Origin: Zanthoxylum bungeanum
Taxonomy: Eukaryota > Streptophyta > Magnoliopsida > Sapindales > Rutaceae
DNA: 64,000 nt
Assembly (NCBI GenBank): GCA_019454045.1
Contig: SKCR01017707.1
Coordinates: 1-64,000, forward strand
Reading direction: 5' to 3'
The notes beneath the pieces are model-generated. The model was given only the letters and a program-made list of their open reading frames with translations. It ran no database searches and had not been told where the DNA came from. Below are positions 44,470 to 56,370 of the stretch, piece after piece (within the stretch, counting starts at the first letter, position 1; the number at the start of each line of letters is the position of its first letter). The position numbers were made by a program, and so were the translations under genes.

Positions 44470-45300
44470 CCCACCAGACATGTAGGCTCCGTTCGGTCCC
44501 TCAGAGAAACCAAACGAGTCAGACTCCTGGCCCCAACCGGTCCAGTCGACAAGGGACATTCCCCAACTGGCTCATGAGAGTCCAGATCAGTTTACGGATC
44601 TTCCTCGGATCCACCCGACATGTAGGCTCCGTTTGGTCCCTCAGAGAAACCAAACGAGTCAGACCTCTGGTCTCATCAAAGTCCAGTCGACAAGGGACAT
44701 TCCCCAACTGGCTCATGAGAGTCCAGATCAGTTTACGGATCTTCCTCGGATCCACCCGACATGTAGGCCCGTTTGGTCCCTCAGAGAAACCAAACGAGTC
44801 AGACTCTCCTGGCCATCAACGGTCCAGTCGACAAGGGACATTCCCCAACTGGCTCATGAGAGTCCAGATCAGTTTACGGATCTTCCTCGGATCCACCCGA
44901 CATGTAGACCCCGTTTGGTCCCTCAGAGAAACCAAACGAGTCAGACTATCCTGGTCTCATCAAAGTCCAGTCGACAAGGGACATTCCCCAACTGGCTCAT
45001 GAGAGTCCAGATCAGTTTACGGATCTTCCTCGGATCCACCCGACATGTAGACCCCGTTTGGTCCCTCAGAGAAACCAAACGAGTCAGACTATCCTGGTCT
45101 CATCAAAGTCCAGTCGACAAGGGACATTCCCCAACTGGCTCATGAGAGTCCAGATCAGTTTACGGATCTTCCTCGGATCCACCCGACATGTAGACCCCGT
45201 TTGGTCCCTCAGAGAAACCAACGAGTCAGACTATCCTGGTCTCATCAAAGTCCAGTCGACCAAGGACATCCCAACAAACTCACGCAGAGTTGAATCATAG
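44470..45300 (+). repeat. ~145-bp tandem repeats in the 3' UTR of element Z
   Basis: About five full and two partial units are present. Landmarks are CATGTAGGCTCCGTTTGGTC, then CAGTCGACAAGGGACATTCC, then CAACTGGCTCATGAGAGTCC, then TTACGGATCTTCCTCGGATC. Units begin near 44610, 44752, 44895, 45042 and 45180. The last units break down into CAGTCGACCAAGGACATCCC, which resembles Y's repeat. Open frames through the array are periodicity artefacts. Confidence 0.95.
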
Positions 45301-45585
45301 GCGAAGGTAGCACATGTCTCATGACTTTTGTCATCCTGGTCTCATCAAAGTCCAGTCGACCAAGGACATACCCTATCATCTCGTGAATAGACAAAGTCGT
45401 AGACATAAAATACACCTGCTGTAAAACATATACCCTGACCTACGTCTGACCTTTAGAGTCAAGTTCATAACCTTACTCCCGTTTGATTCAGAGGCTTCAT
45501 CAATATCCAAGTACGCCTGCATAGTATGACCTCACCTCAGACGACACTTGTTTCAAATACTCTCCAAGCCAAGGACCCTTGACTT

Positions 45586-45603
45586 AGAGAGTAGGGGACA
45601 AAC
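45586..45603 (+). other. Polypurine tract of element Z
   Basis: AGAGAGTAGGGGACAAAC, directly before the 3' LTR. Confidence 0.85.
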
Positions 45604-46194
45604 TGTATAGGTCAAAATCGGCTAAGGGCTAATCTTGTCACTTCACGACAGACCCTATATCGTCAACGGCCCGAAAGGACCCCCCATTGTTGGCAGCCCA
45701 GAAAGCCTCACAACCGGATACCAAAAGCTTGCCACGGCCCAGGCCCAATAAGCCAACCACATTAACCTCAGGGAGGTCGCCCCAACGGTCAGATACCACG
45801 ATATCAAAAACTCCAACCGTTCCAGTCCTCCATTAAGACACGATCAGCCGTTTCTATCTCCAGCTCATAAGTACGCGCTTGTAACCGCCTCCCAACGGGT
45901 AGTAAAATAATACCATTAAATGATCAGAACAAGTATATAAGCAGGTGAGATCCGAGACCGAAGGGGAGAGAAAAACATTATAAGACAGGTACCCTTCGAC
46001 CTTATGCTCGACAGTCCTACATTTCAACCCCTTCCCATTTTATTGACTTGAGCGTCGGAGGGCCTACGGCATCCACCACACCGGTGGGTAGTGTCTTCTC
46101 GTTCATCCTACTCTCTTTGTTTTGCAGGATCGCCAGTGCCCCCTCAACATTCGAAATCTCGATTGTAGGCTCGGAGCAGAAAACCGCGTCTACA
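45604..46194 (+). repeat. 3' LTR of element Z
   Basis: 591 bp. It differs from the 5' copy only around GAGACACGAGGAGGAG / GAGACCGAAGGGGAG and by one A in GACAAGGTAC / GACAGGTAC as far as I can see, so insertion was recent. Confidence 0.93.
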
Positions 46195-46530
46195 GTATCT
46201 GATATTGATTTTAATTATTAAATTCAAGTTAATGATTAATTACATATATTCTAGAATGTGAGACATGTCAATGAAACGTGCATTTTGCAAACAAACGGCA
46301 CAAATGATTTGAATAAGAAAAATATGAGGCTAATTAAAGGATTGTATAAAAAAATATATATATATAACTCAAATAGTCAACTACATGGATAATTAATGAA
46401 AGAAAACATTTATTCTTGCTTCTTACGTAATTGATTTTAAATCTCAATATGTCATTTTAGCAAAAAAAAAATAAATGTTTTTATTTACAAGTGATGAAAT
46501 ATTTGTTGGGCTAAACAATGATGATAGAGA

Positions 46531-46824
46531 AGGTTCTCAATGGGTGTGACTTGGTGGTGTATGACTCAGGATCTCATATTGAGGTTTTAAGTTGAATTCA
46601 GAGAGTGTGTTTCTTGTAAGAGTCTAGGACATCAGGGGTTTAAAGTCCCCAAATGACGTGGCTTGATGGTGTAGAGCTCAGGATTTGACCTTCAGGTCCT
46701 GGGTTCGAATCCAATGAGTGTGTTTCTTGTAAGAGTATAGGACAGTCGGAGGTTTTACATGCTCCGTTTAAGTTCGGAATGAGTGGTTTGACGGTGAGAT
46801 TTCCAACGATTTCAAAAAAAAAAT
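46531..46824 (+). mobile_element. Dimeric tRNA-derived SINE
   Basis: Unit 1 (about 46531-46645) starts AGGTTCTCAATGGGTGTGAC and lacks the 3' third of the SINE. Unit 2 (about 46646-46824) is complete, with GGTTCGAATCC (perfect B box, 46702-46712), GTTTCTTGTAAGAGT, TTTACATGCTCCG, GTGGTTTGACGG and an A-rich tail. One perfect 12-bp target duplication TGATGATAGAGA (46519-46530 and 46825-46836) encloses both units, so they moved together. Confidence 0.88.
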
Positions 46825-47759
46825 TGATGATAGAGATGTCCGGGTAAATATCTTGAGAGAAATGCTAAAGAATCAAAAGGAGGGACCAAATTCAATAATA
46901 AAATTCCTCCTTAAGATAAGAGAAAAATTTATAAGCCATATATGCCACAACAATAAATCATCTAAATTAAACAAAAGTTTTTTTTTTTTTTTTGCTTTAG
47001 GTATAATTGATTATATAGATCATTTGATATTATTATATTTTTTTCAAAATCAATATCTCATTAAACTCGACAATAAATCATCGAACACATAAAATTCGAT
47101 CCGTTGCTAAGGCTCCGGTCCGTTGGAGAAAAATTAGATGACACATCTTATCCTTATGCAACATAAAACTATTAGGTTGGTTGGAGGAGCCACTAGCAAG
47201 TTATTATTTTTTAATCAAATTTTGTTTTATTATTTAATATTTGTAAGTAGATAGATGATAAAGGAACAAAAATGGATTTTGATGACTCGTACTGATGGGC
47301 CAAAGGAGATTATTCATATTTTGAATTCCAATTACAAATTAAGTAGCCGTTAATGTTGTTGGTCGCTGGAATTAGGATTTACTATTGACTAACAAAAAAA
47401 TTGTAGGTGGTGATTAAGAAGTATTAAAGATGAAATAAACATAATTCATATAATGTATATATTTTTTTTAGTAACATATGGAGTTAACAGATTTCTCGAT
47501 TTTTAATTCCAGCAGGAGAAAACACATTGTATTTGAATATATGTATTATTTTTTCTTTCTTTTTTTTCAATTTTATCCTCATTTTATTTAAATTGAGATT
47601 TTCATTGGGAATATATGTGTAGTTGAATTAGCTTTCAAGAATGTTAAGAAAACGTTCCACCCGAATTTAAACCTTGTGAAAGATAAGGGATTTACTCTAT
47701 TAATCATGAAGTTAAAGAAATATAAGTAATAATACAAGAAATGATTTGGGTTCTTTGGG

Positions 47760-47927
47760 TCCCCAAAAGACGTGACTTGGTGGTGTAGGGGTTCAGGATC
47801 TCATATTGAAGTCCTGAGTTTGAATCCAGAGAGTGCGTTTCTTGTAAGAGCCTGGGACAACCGGAAGTTTTACTTGCTCCGCTTAAGTCCGGAAGGGGTG
47901 GTTTGGCGGCGAAGTTTTAAATAGACT
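47760..47927 (+). mobile_element. tRNA-derived SINE, monomer
   Basis: 168 bp. GTGACTTGGTGGTGTAGGGG (A-box region), AGTTTGAATCC (B box with one change), then the same body as the dimer. A perfect 14-bp target duplication TTGGGTTCTTTGGG flanks it (47746-47759 and 47928-47941). Confidence 0.9.
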
Positions 47928-48490
47928 TGGGTTCTTTGGGCAGCCACCATGTGGGATGAGGCTTTGCTTGAAATCTTCACATACATATTGTCCATTTCTA
48001 GCTATCATCCAAGAAAATATCATGTGCCATTGCCAACATCCAACATGCATGGACTGTCTTTTTGGGTTGGCATTTCTTTATACCTTTCACTTTGTCTTTC
48101 TTTTATTCATTACTCATATAATGAATTTTCAAGACCCATTTACAATTCAATAATTATAGTATCACCAGATCAAATCACCTCATCATTCTTGATCCCATTT
48201 TTCTTTATTTGCCAAAAAGGGGTTTTACACTTTACAGACAATTTTCTACTTAAATTTTTTTGTATCAAACATGTATTTATAATAATATATAACCAATATA
48301 TATATATATATATATATGTGTGTATGTATATATCTATTAAATAACTACTAAACATTAAAAAAAAAAAAAAAAATGAATCTAATAAGAGTGATCAGAACAT
48401 AAAATCTATCGAACTGTATACTCTAATTGTGAAATCTATCAAATAGAGTGCATATGAGATATATCGCCTTTAAAAAAAAAAAAAAGAAAT

Positions 48491-51400
48491 TGTGGACAAC
48501 AGGACCTGGGCGACGCCGTTCCTAGGCTCGCGGCCTAGTTGGGAAGTACTAAATAACATGGAGTCGCCACCCGGTGTGAACCGGGACAAAGATTTAAGGC
48601 CGCACTCACCCCTCGCAAGGGAAGACCTCAAACCGTTGGGTTCGGAATGATCCCTTACTTATGTCACTTGTAATGAAAGGATTTATGTAATAATTTAATC
48701 AAGCTTAAGTAACACTTATTTCCAAGAGTATCATGCTTCTAAATTCTCATATTCAAGATAAAACTTATGTACACATTTCACATATATCTCACGTTTAAAA
48801 TTGCATGCTTAACATATATCAAAATAGCAACGAACATACAACTTCATTTGCATATTACATTCAGGAAAACACAAGCACACATATTAATCATACAAGCACA
48901 CATATTAACCATACAAGCACACATATGGGCACTTTTCCAAGCGGTACGTGGAATTGTATCCCAAGTACAGACCGCACTACCGTCCATTCGGAATCGGCTA
49001 CGGAATTTACGTCTGGGTTTCCATCCGATATACCGCAAGAAATAATACTCAAATGTTATCATGACATAAGCATATGAATGGTAATACATTAACATATTTG
49101 TATTTATACATGTGGAGATAGCTACTACGAAAACTATGCATGAAATCTAATGAAGAGGACTCAGTTCAGTGTGTTCGCGTTCGTGTAGCGTTCGTAAACG
49201 CGTTCGAACAGAAATGAAACAGAATGCTCACGTTCGAGTAGCGTTCGTAAACGCGTTCGAACGGAAATGAAACAGAATGCTCACGTTCGTATGGCGTTCG
49301 TAAACGCGTTCGAACGGAAATGAGACCTGATGCATGATAAGGCAAAAAATGTATGCGCGTTCGAGTTGCGTTCGTAAACGCGTTCGAACGGGAACAGACC
49401 TGATGCATGAAATGAGACGCAATACATAAACACAAAATAAAAGGGCGCGGCGAAGTACTGCCGTAAAGGTGGCCTTTTGGGGCTCTTGATCTCTCAAAGA
49501 GAGGACCTTTAGACCAACATACTAAGCCCATGCGCGTCACATCACACATACAAGAATAGAACCAATCATATCAACCAAGTATGCCCGATTGAACACATCT
49601 TACATCCAATCTGAACACACATCAACCGGCGCGGTAAAGCATCGTGGTAACGGGTTTTAACCCCTCCCCATAAGGGATCTTTCATTCCACTTACTAAGCC
49701 CATGCGCTTGATTGAACCATACATAAAAGATAAACTCAATAACATCAAACTAAGTATGCCCGATTGAACGTATCTTGCATCCAACCGAACACACATCAAC
49801 CGGCGCGGCGAAGTAGTGTCACAAAGGTGGCCTTTTCGGCTCTTTATCTCCCAAATGGAGGACCTTTGGACTAACTCACTAAGCCCATGCGCTTGATTGA
49901 ATCATGCATAAATAAACAACATATTGAATTCAAGTAAAGAAAACTAAATAAGCAAAAGCAACACAACGAAAGAAAGATGGTGCCGTTTACCCAAGCGGTA
50001 CGTGGAGTTGTGGCCCGAGTACAGATCATACTACCGTCCATTCGGAATCGGCTATGAAATTTATGTCCGGGTTTCCATCCGATATACCGCGAGAGTTGAC
50101 ACGTCTCTCATTCATCCAATACCCACGACATATTACATCTCATAATTCATGCATATTTATCTACTCAAAGACCACAACACGCATTTCAACATGACAATCA
50201 TACAAGTAATACTTAATAAATAATGCGGAAAAGGAAAACAAGTGTGAAAGATACCCTCAGGTCTAACCTTTTAAGCCGTCTCTCGGACTCGCGTTTCACG
50301 AAGATCGGAAGGGGTAAAGCTCCGCAACTTTTCTGGTTCACTGGTTCAGCGTCCTAGCTCACTGCTTTGTTGTTTTGCTTGCGATTCGAACTCCGTTCTG
50401 CTCCTATTCGGCCTCTGTCTTGCTGCTCACTGCACGGGCCACCTGTTTTAACGTTTTCAATGAACTATTCCAAGTTTGTGTGGGCTTTTAGTGCAGTGGT
50501 ATGTGATTATTTTTAAGATTATCTATGCAGTTTTTTATGTTACTGTTTTTTTAAGGATTTGGGCTGCTGTTTTAAGGTAATCTATGAGGTGTTTAGGCGT
50601 TGTTTAGGTGTTTTAGGATTCGGCTAAGGGTGAGTTGGTGTGTTCTGGATTCGACTATGGTGGTTGTAGGTGCTTTGGATTCGGCTATGGAGGGTGGTTG
50701 TAGGTGCTTTGGATTCGACTATGGAGGGTGGTGGCTTGTGGTGGTTTCTTTGTTTTCTTTCTTGTGTATGTGTGAAGTGTTTTCTCTTTTTTTTGTTTAG
50801 TCTTGGGTGTGTAGAGAGAGTCTAGAGAGATTTCGAGAGAGTTTTGGGTGTGAATTATCTATGTCCAAGGAGAGGAATGGCTTTGGTTAGGGGTTGTTTA
50901 TATAGAAGATGTCTAGGGTTTCACCTTGTCTCACAAGGAAGAGATCTTGTTTCCAAATTAGGAGAGATGAGAAAGGTATACACAAGATTGAGGGGGGACA
51001 AAATTTTATTTTAGGAAGTTGTAATATTTAATTTGCGTTGGTTTAGTAATACAAATATTTTATATTGGTAATTATCTTATTAGATTAGGAAGTCAAATAT
51101 ATGATTGGCTTTAATTGGTTAGGATTGATTTAATTAGGCATATCTTCTTTTTAGTTTTGGTATAATATATTCAAATTATTTAAATTAGGCATGAATTTAG
51201 TTTAAGTTAGGTAAATATCTTATTTAATTGGTAAATGGTTTAAATATTTCATTTAATGTTTAATGTTTAAATTAATATTTATTTATTTAATTTGGGATGT
51301 GTTTTATGGGCTTTGGGAGCTAAATGGGCTGGGTGTGAGGCCAGCAGCAAAACCAGAATTACCGACACCGTTCGAACGCTTCCTCGAACGCGACACGAAC

Positions 51401-51581
51401 ACCCGCAATCTGTTTTCCGTTCGAACGAAATAGCGAACGCAGCACTAACGAAGATAGTGAGCTTGTTTATTCTGAATTTCCCCTTCCGATATCCATTTCC
51501 CGCGGCTGTCGTGACTCAAAAGGTAGTGCCTCCAAATGAGGCTCATCATCGGGTTTCACATGCGAAAATGCAATGCCTACA
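48491..51581 (-). repeat. 3' LTR of element V
   Basis: 3.09 kb, plus-strand ends TGTGGACAACAGG and TGCAATGCCTACA. A TATA box (minus CTATATAAAC) lies at about 50897-50905. Internal repeats: four CGTTCGTAAACGCGTTCGAA units (49188-49390), three units of about 175 bp around CTAAGCCCATGCGC (49440-49900), and two copies of the CCATCCGATATACCG block (48930-49040, 49985-50095). A PBS-like TGGCGACTCCA (minus) lies at 48559-48569. Confidence 0.95.
49188..49400. repeat. 53-bp CG-rich palindromic units in V LTR
   Basis: GCGTTCGTAAACGCGTTCGAACGG recurs at about 49188, 49241, 49294 and 49368 (CGTTCGAACG is a perfect palindrome). The other LTR carries one unit more (57048-57310). Confidence 0.9.
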
Positions 51582-51595
51582 GTCGCCCCCACTTT

Positions 51596-53400
51596 GATGG
51601 GACTTGTGTAATGTGCAACAGTGACAATCCTATCAAAGTTATGCAATGCATTTTCACTTACCTGGCTCGCCAGCTGCCACTTGACTTACCCTGTGTTGAG
51701 TTGAGTTGATTTGGATGGTGAGGTGCTGCGACCCCTGGTTCATTCCCGAACCGTGCTTCCATTCTTGGAGTGCCATTCTCGGCCTGTTCCTTCCTGAACT
51801 GTATTGAGATGAGGCTTTATTCCTCTCGAGCTTTATTCCCGAACTGTTGAGATGAGGCTTTATTCCTCCGAGCTTTATTCCCGAACTGCTGACTGTGTAG
51901 AGATAAGGCTTTATTCCCCTGTACTTTGTTCCCGAACTGTTGCGATGAGGCTTTATTCCTCCCGAGCTTTATTCTCGAACTGTTGAGATGAAGCTTTATT
52001 CCTCCCGAGCTTTATTCCTGAACTGTTGAGATGAGGCTTTATTCCTCCCGAGCTTTATTCCCGAACTGTTGAGATGAGGCTCTATTCCTCCCGAGCTTTA
52101 TTCCCGAACTGTTACTGATATGAGGCTTTCTTCCCCTTGAGCTTTGTTCTCAAACTATACTGATATGAGGCTTTCTTCCCCTTGAGCTTTGTTCTCAAAC
52201 TATACTGACGTGAGGCTTTCTTCCCCTTGAGCTTTATTCTCTGATCTGAGCTGATTGTGGCTTTGTTCTTGAACTGTATTGAATGCAGGCTTTCTTCCTG
52301 AACTGAACTGAATGTAGGCTTTCTTCCTGAACTGTATTGAATGCAGGCTTTCTTCCTGAACTGAACTAAATGTAGGCTTTCTTCCTGAACTGTATTGAGT
52401 GTGGGCTTTATTCCCGAACTGTACTGACATGAGGCTTTCTTCCCCTTGAGCTTTGTTCTTGAACTGTATTGAATGCAGGCTTTTTTCCTGAACTGAACTG
52501 AATGTAGGCTTTCTTCCTGAACTGTATTGAATGCAGGCTTTCTTCCTGAACTGAACTGAATGTAGGCTTTCTTCCTGAACTGTATTGAGTGTGGGCTTTA
52601 TTCCCGAACTGTACTGATATGAGGCTTTCTTCCCCTTGAGCTTTGTTCTCAAACTATACTGATATGAGGCTTTCTTCCTCTTGAGCTTTGTTCTCAAACT
52701 ATACTGATATGAGGCTTTCTTCCTCTTGAGCTTTGTTCTCAAACTATACTGACATGAGGCTTTTATTCCCCTGGGCTTTGTTCCCGAACTGTGTTGTGAT
52801 AGGGCTTTATTCCTCTGGGCTTTGTTCCCGAACTGTATTGAGATGAGGCTTTATTCCTCTGGGCTTTGTTCCCGAATTGTGTGGAGATGAGGCTTTATTC
52901 CTCTGATTGTTTGGACTGTGGGCTTTATTCCCGAACTATATCTCCATTCTCGGAGTGCCATCTCGGTAGTAGAACTGATCTGATGTAATATGGGCCTCGC
53001 CCCCAGAATGCCATACCCGGCAATACTGATACTGATGTAATGTGGGCCTCGACCCTGTGACTCATTCCCAAACTGTGTTTGATGTGGGCCTCGACCCTGG
53101 GACTCATCCCCAAAACTGATGTTGAAGTGGGCCTCGGCCCCAACTGCTACTGACATAGGCCTCGCCCCCAGACTGATGCTGATGTGGGCTTCGACCCTTG
53201 ACTGATGCTGATGTGGGCCTCGACCCTGGGATTCATTCCAAATTCTGATGACGTGGGCCTCGGCCCTGGGATTCATTCCCGAAACTCTGACGATGTGGGC
53301 CTCGACCCTGGGATTCATTCATCAAAACGGATACCGATGTGGGCCTCAACCCTGGAATCATTACCTGAATCCGATACTGTGCTTTTTACCATTTCTGATT
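51596..53400 (-). repeat. Tandem-repeat 3' UTR of element V (three blocks)
   Basis: Block 1 (about 51800-52110) has a unit of about 44 bp with GAGGCTTTATTCCTCCCGAG. Block 2 (about 52110-52760) has mixed units with GCTTTCTTCCTGAACTGTATT and GCTTTCTTCCCCTTGAGC. Block 3 (about 52990-53370) has units of about 55 bp with GATGTGGGCCTCGACCCTGG. The minus-strand frames through them (52200-52742, 52851-53318) are repeats translated, not genes. 53401-53930 between the array and gag has nothing recognisable. Confidence 0.93.
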
Positions 53401-53933
53401 AGCTTGTTCTTTGCCGCTTTTCTTATTCTTTAAAACCTGTGAACATAAAATAAAACAAACACAAAAGGATGCAAAATGTGTTACGTGTATGCATGCATGC
53501 GTGAATGAGTTTCCTATCCCGTTGGGTTAGGTCTTCTGTCAATTCCATTGATGACCATTCTCTCTTGGGGAAAGTACCATTTCCACCTGTCTTCACTGAT
53601 TTGTTCCAGGAACCCGTTTCTTTCCAAGTCTAACAGTCCCACTGTCTCCATTTCCCAATTCCTGAATGGCTAACTTATCTTTTCTGCTTGCTTCTTTTGA
53701 GGATTCCCTACGTTCTGAGTATCACATTACCAAGATTGAACACACTCATGTTGCAAGTTTGAAAGTAATAGTCTTAGGCAGATAAATGAAATGATCGCCT
53801 TTATTATTGTTGAGGAAACGTTCGAACAGGTAAACAAAATCAATGTCTTTATTAAAAGTGCAAGATAAACTAGGAGAAATAACAGTGCCTTCTTCTTCAG
53901 CCCATGGTTCTTCACCATTATTATCCCTTATTC

Positions 53934-55204
53934 CTATGAAGCTGAGTGGTTGAGAGTTTGGAGGACAAGGGTTTCGGGTAGGCCAGAGTTGATCATGTAG
54001 TTGGGCAGGGGATTTCTGTGTGCGTTGGGTTGTTCTTTCTCTGGGTCGGGTATTGTATGGGCATCGATGAGGTTTTGGATTTCATGTCTGAGGCGGGCGC
54101 AGTTGTCGGTGTCATGGCCTTTTTCTTGGTGGAAGTGACAGTATAAGTTTAAGTTCATGTGAGGTGGCACAGGATTTGGAATGGGCCTAGGTTCCAAAGG
54201 TTTTAAGAGTCCTTGCGCCTTCAGCTTTTCGAATACCTTTGAAGGAGGCTTACCAAGGTTAGAAAATCGTCTGTTCTTAATGGCAGTGACCTCAGCAGTA
54301 GCAGGCATAGTCCCTGAATGTCCCCCAATATTCCTTTTGTTCTGTCCATAAAACTTTCTATTCTCGGCTTCCTCCTCCTCAATATCCATAACTGTCTCCC
54401 TCAGCTGTCGAAAATCAGTAATCATCGAAGTCATTCTCCTCAGTTTGCCATAAATAGAGGGCTTGGTGCCCTTGATGATCATTTTGATCTGGTCCTTTTC
54501 TGAGGGCCGGGTCTGCATCTTCAGAAGCTGGCTCCTCCAGCGGTCCACATATTCCTTAAAATTTTCCTCCGGCTTCTGCTTGATATTTTCTAAGTCACGG
54601 AGTGACAAGTCAATCTCCAGGTCCGTGACATATTGTTTTAAGAAAGCATCAGCTAGCTCCCTCCAATCTTCCTTAACCTGCTTGTCTAGGTTATGGTACC
54701 ATACTACGGGTGCCCCCTCGAGTGACATCCCGAACATTTTTTGTACTTGGCGCTGAGACAGGCCAACTGAACTCATAACAGACACATACTGACGGAGATG
54801 CACCCTCAGATCTCCATTCCCATTGAACTTAGCCAATCCGGCATCTTAAACTGAGCTGGCAACTGCTCCTCAAACTTCATTGTCTCATAATCTAGCAAAT
54901 CTTCATTCTTACCCCTCATCTTGCGGGTAACGGATTCAACCTGATCCCTGAGTTTCTGTATCTCGGCCTGAGACCCAGTCACTCTGCCTGTTGCATATTC
55001 TGCCATGTCATCATCAAAAGTGGGGACATCATCCCCTAACCCATTCGGAGGCTCCTCACGCCTTACATTCTCAGAATCTCCCCCGGCACGGGGTACAGCC
55101 ATATTTGTCATGGCAGTAGTCAAGGCTTGCAACTGTTCAGTAATCTTGGCGAAACCATTTTCCAACTGATCTATCCGGGATACCTCAGTATCTGATTCAC
55201 TCAT
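53934..55204 (-). pseudogene. Gag of element V (one frameshift)
   Basis: Starts MSESDTEVSRIDQLENGFAK at 55204. A helical N-terminal region runs to LPAQFKMPD. There one base is missing (about 54838) and the frame continues as LAKFNGNGD in the other frame. The retrotrans_gag core is complete: HLRQYVSVMSSVGLSQ, VVWYHNLDKQ, DAFLKQYVTDLEIDLSLRDL and EENFKEYVDRWRSQL. The C-terminal zinc-binding motif is YCHFHQEKGHDTDNCARL, the C-x-F-H-x-x-x-G-H-x-T-x-x-C form of Tat Gags, like CEFHRDYGHTTADC in Z. There is no protease after it, and it ends at 53934. If the single missing base is an assembly error, the protein is intact at about 420 residues. Confidence 0.88.
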
Positions 55205-55365
55205 GTCTGTTCTCGGTATTTTGGTGAGTCTTCCCTTTTTCCTAACCCAACGGGAATCTATGATGGCTTTCAGAACACAAGGGTTAACATGATGTATGTA
55301 TGCATGGGGTGCATGAGGTGTATATAACATATATAACATATCAAATCAATTATAACTCTCAAGCA

Positions 55366-55830
55366 AATCGGCCCGTTATCATTTTAGAATCCTTCGGGCT
55401 AATTGTCATAGGAGTGAACCCATCCCAGTTTAAATGGCCCAATGAGTTCACATTTCATGACAAGGTGCCCGACTAAACCAAATGGTAACGTTCCGAACAC
55501 AATCACAAAGTGGCTCATCAACACTTAGAAGCCTTCGGCCCAATCGTCATAAAATACGTTCTTGTCCCAGTTTAAATGGCCCAACAAGCCCATATCTTAT
55601 GACAAATAGTCCAAATGAATCCAAACGATGATGTTCCCAAACACAAGCATAGAAGAGAGATAATGCAAACAACATAACAATTTTTACATAATGGCCCATC
55701 AACATTTCAGAAGCTTTGGGCCTAATAGTCATAAGGTACGAACTTGCCCCAGTTTAAATGGCCCAACAAGCCCACATTTCTGACAATATTCCAACTGCAT
55801 CCAAATGAGGATGGTCCACAAGCACATATT
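55366..55830 (-). repeat. Three ~180-bp leader repeats in element V
   Basis: GTTTAAATGGCCCAA with CTTCGG(G/C)C...TAATTGTCATA on one side recurs near 55430, 55570 and 55750, spaced about 140-180 bp, between gag and the shared module. No coding role is seen. Confidence 0.8.
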
Positions 55831-56001
55831 CAAGGAAATAATTGTTACTTTAGCCAACCCGGTCTATGGGTGGGTTAGCAAGAGTATAGACAAAGGCTCT
55901 CACCGGCGAAGGATGGCCCACAACTAGGTCTCCCCACTCAAGGGTTCAAGCGACCAAGTGAGCGTATCCCTTTTTATACACTAAGGTACGTGCCAATGAG
56001 C

Positions 56002-56244
56002 TATGGTGTGTGACAGACTGTCAAATGGATTTCCCGTTGTAGATTCCCCAGAGGGAAGGTGGAGCGAGGCTCACTTAAATACCCAAAGCCTCTTAGGCTC
56101 TTATCGCTTGGTGTCAGGAATAAACAACGAGTCCTCCAAATTAGTCCATCACAAAGGCTACGAGTAGATAGCCATATAGGTGTCCTCACAGCTTTTCCTT
56201 CTAGAAAGGTAGTGAGTGAATGAAGACACCAAACCATCACCTAG
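56002..56244. repeat. Module shared between elements X and V, copy 2
   Basis: The partner of 28631-28872. In V it sits in the leader, about 105 bp downstream of the primer site in element direction. In X it is near the 3' end of the interior. Both have the same orientation relative to their element. Confidence 0.85.
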
Positions 56245-56349
56245 CCTCAAAGTGCCTTGATTAAACCCCCCACTTTATCCACTATAGACATGGTCAATTA
56301 AAACATAAATCCAAACATTACAAGACAATATTTCGGGGCCAACTTTCCA

Positions 56350-56367
56350 TCCCCAGTGGAGTCGCCA
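56350..56367 (-). other. Primer-binding site of element V (tRNA-Arg type)
   Basis: The minus strand reads TGGCGACTCCACTGGGGA, 3 bp from the LTR. The 3' end it implies (...GGAGTCGCCA) fits plant tRNA-Arg with one mismatch as I recall it. tRNA-Arg priming is known for Ogre/Tat relatives. Confidence 0.75.
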
Positions 56368-56370
56368 GAC

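Larger units (their letters stand above)
35578..46194 (+). mobile_element. Element Z: near-complete Tat/Retand-type Gypsy retrotransposon
   Basis: 10.6 kb with near-identical LTRs (35578-36170, 45604-46194), a tRNA-Lys primer site (36174-36191), gag-protease, RT, RNase H, a second RNase H, integrase, an antisense ORF downstream of pol, a tandem-repeat 3' UTR and a polypurine tract. This arrangement is that of the Tat lineage (Retand-like, with an antisense extra ORF) of Ty3/Gypsy. Only three lesions interrupt the pol frame: a UAG codon and two small indels. A matching target duplication is not seen (CGATA on the left, GTATC on the right). Confidence 0.93.
46195..48485. other. AT-rich region between Z and V with SINEs, no gene
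   Basis: Apart from two SINE insertions, 46837-47745 and 47942-48485 hold no frame or motif I recognise. There are T/A homopolymers (46979-46992, 48356-48373, 48473-48485) and a short TA microsatellite (48297-48316). Confidence 0.7.

Noticed and set aside
44418..45300. Two long overlapping plus-strand repeat proteins (194 and 170 codons)
   Set aside because: Translation of the 145-bp array of element Z; each unit simply stays open in two frames.
35573..46199. Target duplication of element Z
   Set aside because: CGATA and GTATC do not match; I could not establish one, so none is claimed.
52200..53318. Minus-strand repeat proteins of 180 and 155 codons in element V
   Set aside because: Translated tandem arrays with units of varying length; no gene context.
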